Below are positions 35,368 through 44,843 of a stretch of 64,000 nt of DNA, piece by piece (position 1 is the first letter of the stretch; the number at the start of each line of letters is the position of its first letter). The notes beneath the pieces are model-generated. The model was given only the letters and a program-made list of their open reading frames with translations. It ran no database searches and was not told the DNA's origin. This DNA is from Novispirillum itersonii (GTDB lineage Bacteria; Pseudomonadota; Alphaproteobacteria; Rhodospirillales; Rhodospirillaceae). The stretch spans positions 482,989 through 546,988 of the forward strand of contig NZ_JACIIX010000001.1 in NCBI RefSeq assembly GCF_014205675.1, given 5' to 3'. Made by a program: the position numbers and the translations under genes.

Positions 35368-36027
35368 TTACTTCGGCAGCAGACCGTCGATGATCTTCGA
35401 GAAAGCCGCAAAATCACGGCTGCCGGCGTAAAGCTGGCCATCGATCACAAACGACGGAGTGGACTGGATCTGGAAGGTCTGCTGCGCCGCAGCCTGAACA
35501 TCCTGAATCTGCTTGAACAGGGCCTCATTCTTGAAGCAGGCGTTCAGGGTGTCGTCCGACATCCCGGACAGACGGCCATACTGCTTCATCCCGTCCAGCG
35601 GATTGTTGGCCCGGGCCCAGGTCTGCTGGTTGGCGAACAGCACTTCCAGCAGGCGGAAATACATCGGCTCCGGCGCGCAGCGGGCCATCAGGGCGCCGCC
35701 CAGCGCCACCTGATCCAGCGGAAAGTCCCGCATCACCAGCTTGACCTTGCCGGTATCGATGTAGGCTTCCTTGATCTTCGGCAGGGTTTCCTTATGGAAG
35801 GCCGCGCAGTGCGGGCAGGTCAGCGACGAATATTCATAGATCGTCACCGGCGCATCGGCCTTGCCCAGCACCCGTTCCGGGTATCCGGCGGGCAGGGTCA
35901 CATCCTTCTGGGCGGCCAGAGCCGGGGCGGCGGCAAGGCTGACGGCCCCGGCCGTCACACCGGCGGCAACGACGGTGGCAGCGGCCGAAAAAGCGATACC
36001 GGCAATCATACGACGCAGAGTCAACAC
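35368..36027 (-). CDS. DsbA-family periplasmic thiol-disulfide oxidoreductase
   Basis: An exported thioredoxin-fold protein with active site CPHC in EYSSLTCPHCAAFHKE. The 219-residue product has an N-terminal export signal ending about APALAAQ. The cis-Pro loop is QIQSTPSFVIDGQ. The start is GTG at 36027 with AGGAGA 8 bases upstream; a later ATG (36009) also keeps the signal. It belongs to the DsbA/DsbG-like Thioredoxin_4 group and could oxidise or isomerise cell-envelope proteins. Confidence 0.88.
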   Translation of the reverse strand: MLTLRRMIAGIAFSAAATVVAAGVTAGAVSLAAAPALAAQKDVTLPAGYPERVLGKADAPVTIYEYSSLTCPHCAAFHKETLPKIKEAYIDTGKVKLVMRDFPLDQVALGGALMARCAPEPMYFRLLEVLFANQQTWARANNPLDGMKQYGRLSGMSDDTLNACFKNEALFKQIQDVQAAAQQTFQIQSTPSFVIDGQLYAGSRDFAAFSKIIDGLLPK

Positions 36028-36188
36028 GCGACAGTCTCCTGTAATGGCGCTCGCCGCCTTCCGTTTCTGCGGGCGGCGGCCCACTCCGCCCTTACCGCCC
36101 GCCGACTGAATACCGGCTGAACACGGACAGGCCGGAGCCGTACATACCCCGACGACCCCGCCGCGGGCAAGGCCGAAGCCTGCCCCGG

Positions 36189-36791
36189 TTATCCGAACAG
36201 GGCATCGATCGAGGACTGATCCATCGTGGTGGCGGTTTTTGCCGTCCCCCGCTCCCCCCGCAGGCGGGCATGGTCATACAGACCGGCCATCTGTAGCGCA
36301 CAGTCGGTGTTGGTCAGGATATTGGCGAACAGGTCCGTCCCCTCATCCCAGTACCCGATGCCCCCGGTCAGCGTGCTGGCGGCCTCGGTGGCGGCGTAGA
36401 GGGTTTCCATCACATTGGCGGCCTGCACCCGCACCACCGCATCGCTCGGTGCCGGTTTGCCCCGGAAGGCATAGCGGGCCAGCGTGATCAGGTCACCGAT
36501 CACCGCCGGGTCGGCGAACACCAGCTCCAGCACATGACGCATGTAAAATGTCTGCGCATCCAGGCCGCCGGCACCGGGAACCTTGAAGGTCGACCCGATC
36601 CGCTGCCGGGCCCCGGGAGCGAATTCGTCCGGATACACCTCGGTCAAGGAGACATAAAAGTCCGTAAAGCGCCGGACGTAGGTATCAAAACTCTCAGGCA
36701 AGGCCGCCCCCCACAACATGACCGCGTTATCTTGCCCCGCTGACAGCAGCCGGTAAACCGCTTTTGTCGCCTGTGGCGCACGGTTTGCCAC
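36189..36791 (-). CDS. Unknown protein ending in a FliM-like CheY-binding-type peptide
   Basis: A 200-residue soluble protein that I do not recognise. The main part (about 25-165) is predicted helical (PESFDTYVRRFTDFYVSLTE, ANVMETLYAATEAAS). The last ten residues, DQSSIDALFG, closely resemble the N-terminal CheY-binding peptide of FliM (SQ-x-x-IDALL) and recur three times in CheZ of this window. The start is uncertain: GTG at 36791 is chosen, with ATG at 36719 as the alternative. It is divergent from chvI. A role in chemotaxis or motor control is inference from the peptide. Confidence 0.6.
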   Translation of the reverse strand: MANRAPQATKAVYRLLSAGQDNAVMLWGAALPESFDTYVRRFTDFYVSLTEVYPDEFAPGARQRIGSTFKVPGAGGLDAQTFYMRHVLELVFADPAVIGDLITLARYAFRGKPAPSDAVVRVQAANVMETLYAATEAASTLTGGIGYWDEGTDLFANILTNTDCALQMAGLYDHARLRGERGTAKTATTMDQSSIDALFG

Positions 36792-36962
36792 GGTCAATTC
36801 CCGCAGCGGGTGACAGTCCGCCCCACAGGGGACTGCACCCTGCGCGACGGTACCCCACTTTTGCCACAAAGAAGGTTAGTCTAAGGTAAAACCGGTTGCG
36901 TTTCCGCCCCATGGCCGGTGCGGTGCATGACCTGACCTGTTTCTGTTATCTGGAGCATTCCG

Positions 36963-37670
36963 GTGAGCCATACCATTGCGCTGGTCGATGACGACCGCAA
37001 CATCATCGCCTCGGTCTCCCTGCTGCTGGAAAGCGAAGGCTACACCGTGCGGTGCTACCACGATGGCTCGGAAGCCCTGCGCGGGCTGACCCAGGACCCG
37101 CCGGACATGGCGATCCTCGACATCAAGATGCCCCGCATGGACGGGATGGAACTGTTGCAGCACCTGCGCAAGACCTCCGATCTGCCGGTGATCTTCCTGA
37201 CCTCGAAGGATGACGAGGTGGACGAGGTGCTCGGCCTGCGGATGGGGGCCGATGACTATATCCGTAAGCCGTTCTCCCAGCGCCTGCTGCTGGAACGGAT
37301 CCGCACCCTGCTGCGGCGGCTGGAGGCCCGGCAGGCTGACACCACCACCCCGGCGGCGTTGTCGGAAACTGCGCTGATCCGGGGTGATCTGGTGCTGGAC
37401 CCCGCCCGCCACCACGTGCAGTGGAAGGGCCAGACCGTGGACCTGACCGTCACCGAATTCCTGATTCTGCAAGGGCTGGCCCAGCGCCCGGGACACGTAA
37501 AAAGCCGTGACCAGCTGATCGACATCGCCTATGGCGAACACATCTACGTCGATGACCGCACCATCGACAGCCACATCAAGCGCCTGCGCAAAAAGCTGCG
37601 CGACACCGATTCGGACTTCAATGCCATCGAGACCCTCTACGGTCTCGGATACCGGTATAAGGACGCCTGA
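36963..37670 (+). CDS. chvI: ChvI-type response regulator (OmpR family)
   Basis: A 235-residue response regulator with a receiver domain (phospho-acceptor Asp in [17 protein letters not shown], acidic pair DDD near residue 10, Lys in [12 protein letters not shown]) and an OmpR-type winged helix ending YGLGYRYKD. It is closely like ChvI, which with ChvG and ExoR controls envelope, acid and host-related responses in rhizobia. The start is GTG at 36963 with GGAG upstream. It forms an operon with the kinase gene 23 bases downstream. The usual alphaproteobacterial neighbours pckA and hprK are absent. Confidence 0.88.
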   Translation: MSHTIALVDDDRNIIASVSLLLESEGYTVRCYHDGSEALRGLTQDPPDMAILDIKMPRMDGMELLQHLRKTSDLPVIFLTSKDDEVDEVLGLRMGADDYIRKPFSQRLLLERIRTLLRRLEARQADTTTPAALSETALIRGDLVLDPARHHVQWKGQTVDLTVTEFLILQGLAQRPGHVKSRDQLIDIAYGEHIYVDDRTIDSHIKRLRKKLRDTDSDFNAIETLYGLGYRYKDA

Positions 37671-37693
37671 CCGCCGGATCAGGACAGACGGTC

Positions 37694-39481
37694 ATGGACT
37701 CCAGACATGGTTCCGGCATGGATCACCCGGACACGCCGCCCTCCTCCCGCCGGAACAGACCGGCGCGCACCCCCCTGCTGTCCCCGCTGACCCGCCGGAT
37801 TCTGGCGGTCAACCTGATCGCCCCGCTGCTGCTGCTGGTCGGCCTGCTGTATCTGGATGAATATGAGCAGGCGCTGCTGTCGACGGAAACCGAGGCGCTG
37901 CGGGTGCAGGGCGAGCTGATCGCCGCGGCGGTCGGGGAAGGCGCGGTCTCCGCCGATCTGGCGGAACTCCAGAACTCCAACCTGCCGATTCCGCACCACA
38001 CCCTGAAACCGGAACCCGCCCAGAGCATGGTCCGCCGCCTGTCAGAACTGGCCGGAATCCGGGTGCGCCTGTTTGACACCAACGGCCTGCTGGTCGCTGA
38101 CAGCCGCCGCCTGACCGGCCCCGGCGGTGCCGTGCAGGTGGAGGATCTGGCCCCGCCCAGCACACCGTCGATGATGCACGATCTGCGGGATGCCTACGTC
38201 TGGGCGGCCCGGCGGCTTAACCACGCCCCGCTGCCGCAGTATCACGAACGTCTGGATCAGGCGGCCGGGGATTACGAAGAAGTGGCGCTGGCGCTGGATG
38301 CCGGGATGCCCGCCACCGCCCTGCGCCGCCTGAACGGGGACGCCCGGATGCTGAGCGCCGCCGTTCCGGTCAGCTTCTACAAACAGGTGGTCGGGGCCAT
38401 CATGGTGTCCCGCAACGATGACAGCGTGACCGAAAGCCTGTTCGAAGTCCGCATGACCATCCTGCGGCTTTTTATCGGCACGCTGGCGGTCACCACCCTG
38501 CTCTCGATCTATCTGGCCCGCGCCATTGCCCGCCCGGTCAGCCTGCTGGCTCTGGCCGCCGTGCGGGTCCGGCAGCGGCGGGGACAGCAGACGACCATTC
38601 CGGATCTGTCATACCGCAATGACGAAATCGGCGACCTGTCCACCAGTCTGCGCGATATGACGCAGGCCCTGTGGCAGCGGATGGACGCCATCGAACGGTT
38701 TGCCGCCGATGTTGCCCACGAAATCAAAAATCCGCTGACCTCCATCCGCAGTGCCGTCGAGACCGTCACCCGCCTGAAGGATCCGGACAAGCAGCAGCGC
38801 CTGCTGACCATCGTGCAGGACGACGTCGGCCGCCTTGACCGGCTGATCTCGGATATTTCTGACGCCTCGCGGCTGGATGCCGAACTGTCGCGCTCTGAAG
38901 CCGCCGACGTTGACCTGCGGCCCCTGCTGGAAACACTTGCGGATATCTATGCCTCTGCCGTCCCGGATCCCGAGGACGAACCTGATCCGGAGGCAGACGT
39001 TCCGCCGCCGGGGCCGCTGGTGCTGTCCCTGCCGCAGGATGGCCAGCCGCTGATTATCCGGGGGATGCCGGACCGGCTGGTGCAGGTGCTGCGCAACCTG
39101 ATCGGCAATGCCATTTCCTTCAGCCCCGATCCGGGATCGATCCGCCTGAGCGCGGCGCGCAGCAACGACACCGTCATCCTGACAGTGGAAGACTGCGGGC
39201 CCGGCCTGCCCCCCGGCAAGGAAGAAGCCATCTTTGACCGGTTTTACAGCGAACGCCCCAGCACCGAGAAGTTTGGTGCCCACTCCGGCCTCGGGCTGTC
39301 GATTTCCCGGCAGATTGTGGAAAACCATGGCGGCAGCATCCGGGCCAGAAACCGCCTGAACGAGGATGGCACTGTTCTGGGGGCCTGCTTCACCGTCACG
39401 TTGCCTGCGGCAGCCGCCGTGGCCAGCACCACCAAATCGCTGACCGGGCGCCCCCGCCATGGCCAGCGCTCCGAATCCTGA
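37694..39481 (+). CDS. chvG: ChvG-type sensor histidine kinase
   Basis: A 595-residue membrane kinase. It has a first helix at about 36-53, a periplasmic sensor domain (54-255), a second helix (about 258-278), a HAMP region, the phospho-acceptor segment FAADVAHEIKNPLTSIRSAV and an ATP-binding domain (NLIGNAISFS, DCGPGLPPGKEEAIFDRFYS, GLGLSISRQIVENHGG). An acidic insert (about 423-440, PDPEDEPDPEADVPPP) splits the kinase core. The start at 37694 has AGGACAG upstream; ATG 37718 is also possible. It signals to the adjacent ChvI. Confidence 0.88.
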   Translation: MDSRHGSGMDHPDTPPSSRRNRPARTPLLSPLTRRILAVNLIAPLLLLVGLLYLDEYEQALLSTETEALRVQGELIAAAVGEGAVSADLAELQNSNLPIPHHTLKPEPAQSMVRRLSELAGIRVRLFDTNGLLVADSRRLTGPGGAVQVEDLAPPSTPSMMHDLRDAYVWAARRLNHAPLPQYHERLDQAAGDYEEVALALDAGMPATALRRLNGDARMLSAAVPVSFYKQVVGAIMVSRNDDSVTESLFEVRMTILRLFIGTLAVTTLLSIYLARAIARPVSLLALAAVRVRQRRGQQTTIPDLSYRNDEIGDLSTSLRDMTQALWQRMDAIERFAADVAHEIKNPLTSIRSAVETVTRLKDPDKQQRLLTIVQDDVGRLDRLISDISDASRLDAELSRSEAADVDLRPLLETLADIYASAVPDPEDEPDPEADVPPPGPLVLSLPQDGQPLIIRGMPDRLVQVLRNLIGNAISFSPDPGSIRLSAARSNDTVILTVEDCGPGLPPGKEEAIFDRFYSERPSTEKFGAHSGLGLSISRQIVENHGGSIRARNRLNEDGTVLGACFTVTLPAAAAVASTTKSLTGRPRHGQRSES

Positions 39482-39495
39482 TCAGACCGATCCCC

Positions 39496-39528
39496 AAAAA
39501 GCCGCCCGAAACAACGGCGGCCTTTTTT
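39496..39528 (+). terminator. Terminator of chvI-chvG
   Basis: Five A, a GCCGCC/GGCGGC stem, an 8-base loop and six T, starting 15 bases after the chvG stop. Confidence 0.8.
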
Positions 39529-39568
39529 GCAGGGCACTGAAAGCGGTCAGCAGAGGCCGATAAGAAAA

Positions 39569-39595
39569 GGGCGGAAGGTCCCGAACCTTCCGCCC
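39569..39595 (-). terminator. Terminator of cheZ
   Basis: An 11-bp stem GGGCGGAAGGT/ACCTTCCGCCC with a 5-base loop, followed on the minus strand by TTTTCTTAT. It lies about 90 bases after the cheZ stop. Confidence 0.75.
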
Positions 39596-39687
39596 CACGC
39601 AACACAAAAAACCGGATTGGGCAACACCCGCACTGACCTGCCCGCAGACCCCGGAGCCAGCCCAGAGACCGGTCGCTCTACACGGAC

Positions 39688-40536
39688 TCAGCCAAACAGC
39701 TTATCGATATCATCCTGCCCCAAAGCCGGGGGCTCATCCGCCGCAGGGGCAGCAGGAGCCGCAGGCTTGGCTGCGGCCGGAGCGGGTTTCGCCGGGGCTG
39801 GCTTCGGGGCCGGGGCCGGGGCCGGGGCCGGGGCCGCCTTGGCAACAGGAGCAGGAGCCGGTTTCGGTGCAGGGGCCGGGGCGGGTGCAGGCGCTGCCAC
39901 CGGGGCCGGAGCCGGAGTATCAAAAAGGGCATCAATCGACGCCTGACTCCCCGATGCCGGGGCAGCCCCGCCGCCCATCGTCCCGAGGATGGCATCCACG
40001 TCAGACTGGGAGACACCCCGGCCGGCCAGCTGCGGACCGTTCAGATACTTCTGATATTCATCTTTGGAGCCGCTGCCGACCGGCTGGGTTTCCGCCAGCA
40101 TTTCCGGTCCCCACATATTGATGAGGGAGTTCACCCGCTGCTCAATAAATTGCAGGGACTTCACAACCTTGTTGATGCGCTGCCCGGTGATATCCTGAAA
40201 GGAACAGGCTTCAAAAATCGCCCCGGTCAGCAGCGGCACCCGGTCAATCATGGCCACCGCTTCGGGATTATCCGCGACCATGCCCCGGACATCCGTCAGC
40301 ATGCCTTCCATTTCCTCGACCGACGACATGATGGTGTCGGTCGCTTCCTCGGTGGCATGCACGATGGCATCCAGCTCGTCGCTCATCTGCGTGAAGTGAT
40401 CTTCTTCCCCCACCGCCCCCGGACGACGGATCGAAGCGATCTCCGCACGCATACGCTGAATATGCTGGAACAGTCCGAACAGTTCCTGCCTCAGCAGATA
40501 GACTTCAGTCTGCGGTGTCTTGCCCATCTTTTCCAT
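39688..40536 (-). CDS. cheZ: CheZ-type CheY-P phosphatase with three FliM-like peptides
   Basis: CheZ dephosphorylates CheY-P. The 282-residue product has a long helical N-terminal part and the catalytic segment CSFQDITGQRINKVVKSL (Asp115 and Gln119 match the E. coli catalytic pair). Beyond residue 170 it departs from standard CheZ: peptides SQSDVDAILG (176-185), SQASIDALFD (197-206) and, after a 63-residue Pro/Ala/Lys linker, the C-terminal GQDDIDKLFG (273-282). All resemble the CheY-binding peptide of FliM. The start may be 40536 or the ATG at 40527. Other che genes are not adjacent. Confidence 0.88.
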   Translation of the reverse strand: MEKMGKTPQTEVYLLRQELFGLFQHIQRMRAEIASIRRPGAVGEEDHFTQMSDELDAIVHATEEATDTIMSSVEEMEGMLTDVRGMVADNPEAVAMIDRVPLLTGAIFEACSFQDITGQRINKVVKSLQFIEQRVNSLINMWGPEMLAETQPVGSGSKDEYQKYLNGPQLAGRGVSQSDVDAILGTMGGGAAPASGSQASIDALFDTPAPAPVAAPAPAPAPAPKPAPAPVAKAAPAPAPAPAPKPAPAKPAPAAAKPAAPAAPAADEPPALGQDDIDKLFG

Positions 40537-40677
40537 TCACCCGGCTGGACTCTCCAGCCTTTTCCCGTTCATCAGCCCCGGCCTGCTCCCCCCCGGAAGC
40601 ATGCTGCCCCAGATCACCACCGGTCTGCCCGGTGTGTCGGCACAGAGAAGCTGACGGATTTATCCTGCCGTATCCAA

Positions 40678-40712
40678 CATGTCCGGTCCCTGCATCCAAA
40701 GGGCCGGACATG
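40678..40712 (-). repeat. Stable hairpin between the Lys-rich protein gene and cheZ
   Basis: CATGTCCGG pairs with CCGGACATG, with CCCT/AGGG continuing inside. It lacks a U tail and lies in the 239-base gap upstream of cheZ. It may attenuate read-through from the upstream gene. Confidence 0.45.
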
Positions 40713-40775
40713 GCCCAAAAATACTTCTTAAATTTTATGTCCTCTTTTACTGAGGCTTCTCAGACGGTCTTACCT

Positions 40776-41186
40776 TCAATTTTTCGGCTCATCACGCCCT
40801 TCATTCAGCAGCCCACGGATCGCCAGGGCCGCCAGTCTGGCCCGCTGGTCATCCGACAGATCGGCCAGAATCTGTTGCTTGGCCTTGCGGATTTTCATCG
40901 CCTGTCGGATCAGCTCCGCCCGGTCTTCCGTCACCACCGTCCCCTGTGCGGCGCGGACCTGCGCCAAGGCCTTCTCCCGCGCGGAAGAACCGTCCGCAGG
41001 AGCAGGTGTTTTTCTTTTTTTCCCCGGATCGGCTTTTGCACCTTTTTTGGCCACCGCTCCGGTTTTAACGCGTTCTTTTCCCCCGCGTCCTTCAGCAGGG
41101 GCCTTTTCTCCGGGTGCCGTTTTCGCCCCGGATGCCGCCGGGGTCGCCCCAAACAGCCGCCCGAACGCGTCTTTGAGCAATCCCAC
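40776..41186 (-). CDS. Small basic protein of unknown function
   Basis: A 136-residue protein I do not recognise. The N-terminus (MGLLKDAFGRLFGA) is amphipathic. Residues 18-65 are a disordered Lys/Gly/Ala-rich stretch. The C-terminal 60 residues are helical (EDRAELIRQAMKIRKAKQQI, LSDDQRARLAALAIRGLLNE). The start is GTG at 41186 with AGGAG 9 bases upstream. The T-rich runs in its coding strand complement (poly-Lys codons) differ from neighbouring genes. It lies upstream of cheZ on the same strand; a link is not shown. Confidence 0.6.
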   Translation of the reverse strand: MGLLKDAFGRLFGATPAASGAKTAPGEKAPAEGRGGKERVKTGAVAKKGAKADPGKKRKTPAPADGSSAREKALAQVRAAQGTVVTEDRAELIRQAMKIRKAKQQILADLSDDQRARLAALAIRGLLNEGRDEPKN

Positions 41187-41345
41187 TGACCTAACTCCTG
41201 AGGATCAATTTATCCGGCGAACAGACAGCGTGATCACCGTCCGTTCTGAATGATGACGACCGGAGAAGTCGATCTGCAACTGGGAAAGAGTGTATCACAG
41301 GGAATTGAAAGGACGTTAACATCAGCCACTTTGGCGGTGCTTTTA

Positions 41346-43208
41346 TTACGGAACCGCAGCGCCCGCCACCAAAGAGTGTTGTGATCCGTCCTCCCCGTCC
41401 GGGGTATCCGTATGCTGCCGCTGCCACATCGCCGCATAGAGGCCACCGGCCGCCAGCAGGTCAGTATGGGTTCCCCGTTCAGCGATCCGCCCCTGATCCA
41501 GCACAAGGATGGAGTCGGCATCGACCACGGTGGAGAGGCGGTGCGCGATCACCAGCGTTGTCCGGTTGCGCGCCACCTGTGCCAGCGCCCCCTGAATCCC
41601 CTGTTCCGTCCGGGTGTCCAGCGCACTGGTCGCCTCGTCGAGGATCAGCAGCGGCGGGGCCTTCAGCAGGGTCCGGGCAATCGCCACCCGCTGCTTCTCG
41701 CCACCCGACAGTTTCAGGCCCCGTTCTCCGACCACCGTGTCATAGCCCTGCGGCAGCGCCATGACGAAATCATGCAAGGCGGCGAGACGGGCGGCCTGCT
41801 CCACATCGTCCCGCGAGGATCCGGGACGGCCATAGGCGATGTTATAGGCAATGGTGTCGTTAAACAGCACCGTATCCTGCGGCACCACGCCGATTGCGGC
41901 CCGCAGGCTGTCCTGCGTCACGCCCCGGATATCCTGACCGTCGATCAGGATCCGCCCTGCGGTCACATCATAGAACCGGAACAGCAGCCGGGTCAGCGTC
42001 GACTTCCCGGCCCCTGAGGCCCCGACAATCGCCGTACGGGTTCCGGCCGGGATCTCGAAACTGATATCGGTCAGAATCGGCCGCTCCGGCGCATAATGGA
42101 ACCCGACCCCCTCAAACCGCACCGCACCGCCGGAGACCGCCAGCGGCAGCGCATCCCCCCGGTCGGCCACTTCCGGCACCTGATCCAGCAGGGCAAACAT
42201 CGCCTGCATATCGGTCACCGCCTGCTTGATCTCGCGGTACACCACCCCGAGGAATCCCAGCGGCGCCGCCAGCTGAATCAGATAGCCGTTGACCATCACA
42301 AAGTCGCCGACGGTCATGCCCCCGCCCTGCACCTCAACCGCCGCCATTGCCATGATCAGCACCAGACCGACGGCGATGATCGCCCCCTGACCAAGATTCA
42401 GGAACACCAGCGATGCCTTCGAGCGCAGGGCCGCCTGCTCATACCCCTGCAAAGCGGTATCGTAGCGGTCGGCCTCGTGCCGCTCGTTCCCAAAGTATTT
42501 GACGGTTTCATAGTTCAGCAGACTGTCGATGGCCTTGGTGCTGGCCTCGGCATCGGTCTGGTTCATCACCCGGCGGAAGCCCAGCCGCCATTCCGTCACC
42601 ATCATGGTGAACAGGGCATAACCGCCGATGGTTCCGGCGGTGACGGCGGCAAAGCGCCAGTCAAACAGGGACCACAGAATCGAGCAGACGAACAGCAGCT
42701 CCAGCGCCGAGGTTCCGGCCCGGAACAGCACCAGCCGCAGCAGCAGCTCCATGCCCCGGGTCCCGCGTTCAATCACCCGTGACAGGCCGCCGGTCTGACG
42801 GTCCAGATGAAAGCGCAGCGACAGCCGGTGCAGATGCCGGAAGGTCTTCAGCCCCAGCGTCCGCACCGCCCGTTCCACCACCCGGGAAAACACCAGATCC
42901 TGAAACTCGGTGAACGCCTGCTGCCCCAGCCGGGCCGCCCCATAGGCAATCAGCAGGCCGAACGGAACCGCCAGCGCCACCCCGGCTTCCGGCCGCAGGG
43001 ACAGGGCATCCACCGCCTGTTTGTAAAACCACGGCACCGAAACGGTGACGAGCTTCCCCGCCACCAGCATCAGCACTGAAATCACCACCCGCAGCCGCAG
43101 GGCCGCAGAGTCCTGCGGCCACAGATAGGGAAACATGCGGCTGATGGTCCGCCAGTCGCCCGACGACGACGACGGAGGCACATACTGATCCGGATTTCGC
43201 GACCGCAT
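41346..43208 (-). CDS. Atm1/HMT1-type ABC exporter (fused membrane and ATPase domains)
   Basis: A 620-residue half-transporter that works as a dimer. It has six membrane helices (to about 335) followed by an ATPase domain with GASGAGKST, LSGGEKQRVAIARTLL and LLILDEATSALD. The segments GGLSRVIERGTRGMELLLRL and LLNYETVKYFGNERHEADRY are diagnostic of the Atm1 group, which exports glutathione-linked sulfur species or metals. Its ATG overlaps the stop of the upstream membrane protein by one base (TGATG), so the two are translationally coupled. Confidence 0.9.
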   Translation of the reverse strand: MRSRNPDQYVPPSSSSGDWRTISRMFPYLWPQDSAALRLRVVISVLMLVAGKLVTVSVPWFYKQAVDALSLRPEAGVALAVPFGLLIAYGAARLGQQAFTEFQDLVFSRVVERAVRTLGLKTFRHLHRLSLRFHLDRQTGGLSRVIERGTRGMELLLRLVLFRAGTSALELLFVCSILWSLFDWRFAAVTAGTIGGYALFTMMVTEWRLGFRRVMNQTDAEASTKAIDSLLNYETVKYFGNERHEADRYDTALQGYEQAALRSKASLVFLNLGQGAIIAVGLVLIMAMAAVEVQGGGMTVGDFVMVNGYLIQLAAPLGFLGVVYREIKQAVTDMQAMFALLDQVPEVADRGDALPLAVSGGAVRFEGVGFHYAPERPILTDISFEIPAGTRTAIVGASGAGKSTLTRLLFRFYDVTAGRILIDGQDIRGVTQDSLRAAIGVVPQDTVLFNDTIAYNIAYGRPGSSRDDVEQAARLAALHDFVMALPQGYDTVVGERGLKLSGGEKQRVAIARTLLKAPPLLILDEATSALDTRTEQGIQGALAQVARNRTTLVIAHRLSTVVDADSILVLDQGRIAERGTHTDLLAAGGLYAAMWQRQHTDTPDGEDGSQHSLVAGAAVP

Positions 43209-44548
43209 CAGGATTTAGACGCCGGTTCATCTCCACGCGCAGCCTCTGCCGACGGATCCGGCAGGGTGCTCAGCAGATCGCCCTGTGCTGCCGGGCGGGC
43301 GGCAGAAGCCCCCTCTCCGGCCGGATCACTGCTCAGACGGCGCAGCGCATCATTAAGCCGTGACATGGAGGTCTGCAACGGTGCCGCCGCCTCTTCCGCC
43401 GGGGGCAGATCAGGCTCGGTGATCCCAGCCGGTGCGGCATCCCCTGACGGGGTCCCCCCGTCATCCTTCTGGCGGAACTGACGCAGCAGATCCCGGGCCG
43501 TATCCTCCGGCCCGCGCTGATCCGGCGCGGCATGGGCAGCCCCCTGATTCTCATCGCCAAACCCATCCGGCACATCCGGCAGATCGGTCCCCGCCCGGTC
43601 CACGGCCAGTCCGGCAGCGGCGGCGGCAATGGCGGCAACCCCGGCGGACAGCTGGGCACTTTCAGCTGACAGCGGAACCGGCTCCGGCTGCGGGGCATCC
43701 CCGCTCTCCCGGCCCGGGGTCCGGGCGACGGTCCCGGCAGGCGGATGGAATTCCGGCACCGGATAGACCTCTGCCTGATCGGCCTTCACCACCGGTTCCG
43801 GCTCCGTCCACACGCCGGTTGCGGCTGCCCAGTCCATCCGCAGGCGGACCGCCCGGGAATTGACATCGGCGAACAGCACCTGCAGGCGGGCCAGCGGACC
43901 GTCTTCCAGCACCTGCCGCATCAGCCGGTCCGCCTCGTTCTCGCGGAAGCCTTCCGACAGCTGGTCATACCGGCGCAGGAAGGTCTGCAACGCCCCGGAA
44001 CAGACCATGTCTCCGGCCAGACGCTCCGCCAGCATATCGGCGAAATCAGGATAGGCGGCCGCCCGGATCAGGAAGGCATGGGAAAACGCCCACAGATCCC
44101 CCGACACCGTCCGCGCCCACAGGCCATCGGCCTCCGGTTCCGAAACCATCCCCAGCCGTTCTGCCAGCAGGGCGGCCTGACCGTTCATGTCCTTGATCAC
44201 CAGGTCCATCCCGCCCAGCATGCTGCGGCGGCGGCTTTCGGCCTGCATCTCGATCAGGGTCCGGACCTGAGCCTCGGTCTGCTCCGCATTGCGGCGCGCC
44301 TGCGAGGCCAGCGTCTGCAACACCTGCTCCTGCCGCTGCCCCTGCGAGGCGATATAGAAAAAACCGATGACCAGCCACAGGGCCCCAAGGGGGCCGAAGG
44401 TCGCCGCCAGATACAGCGCAAGCTCGGTCGGGGGCAGGGTCAGCAACCCCTCCCACCCCATGGTGCTGCTGATATACAGGGCGACCGTGCCCAGCCAGAT
44501 CGAGCTGACGGCACCGGCCAGGGTGAACAGGATCATCACGCCAATCAT
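43208..44548 (-). CDS. Membrane protein of unknown function coupled to the ABC exporter
   Basis: A 446-residue protein that I cannot place in a family. It has two or three membrane helices in the first 70 residues (MIGVMILFTLAGAVSSIWLG, FGPLGALWLVIGFFYIAS), a charged helical middle (QVLQTLASQARRNAEQTEAQ) and a Pro/Ala/acidic C-terminal half that looks disordered. The start at 44548 has GGGAG 8 bases upstream; the frame is open to 44671. Its stop overlaps the ABC exporter start, suggesting one operon and perhaps one membrane complex. Confidence 0.72.
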   Translation of the reverse strand: MIGVMILFTLAGAVSSIWLGTVALYISSTMGWEGLLTLPPTELALYLAATFGPLGALWLVIGFFYIASQGQRQEQVLQTLASQARRNAEQTEAQVRTLIEMQAESRRRSMLGGMDLVIKDMNGQAALLAERLGMVSEPEADGLWARTVSGDLWAFSHAFLIRAAAYPDFADMLAERLAGDMVCSGALQTFLRRYDQLSEGFRENEADRLMRQVLEDGPLARLQVLFADVNSRAVRLRMDWAAATGVWTEPEPVVKADQAEVYPVPEFHPPAGTVARTPGRESGDAPQPEPVPLSAESAQLSAGVAAIAAAAAGLAVDRAGTDLPDVPDGFGDENQGAAHAAPDQRGPEDTARDLLRQFRQKDDGGTPSGDAAPAGITEPDLPPAEEAAAPLQTSMSRLNDALRRLSSDPAGEGASAARPAAQGDLLSTLPDPSAEAARGDEPASKS

Positions 44549-44843
44549 CAAACGGCTCCCGGAAGCGGCGGGGATCGGACAGGCCCCCCGGATACCATCC
44601 CCGATCCGGGGCGGCCAGCGGAACATGACCACAGACTCGTGAAAAACTGCTGAGGGACCAGCCCTGAACACTGCCCGGTATTCTGCGCATTTACAGCAGG
44701 TTTGTCACCTTTTCCTCGACCGCGCGGCACAGGCCGGGCCACCGGGGAACCTGCCGCTCCCCTTTTCCGATCCGGCCGGACATGCCACACTGCCCACCCT
44801 TGCCCCACCCTGCTCTCATTGACCGTCCCGGAACCCCTCTGCC

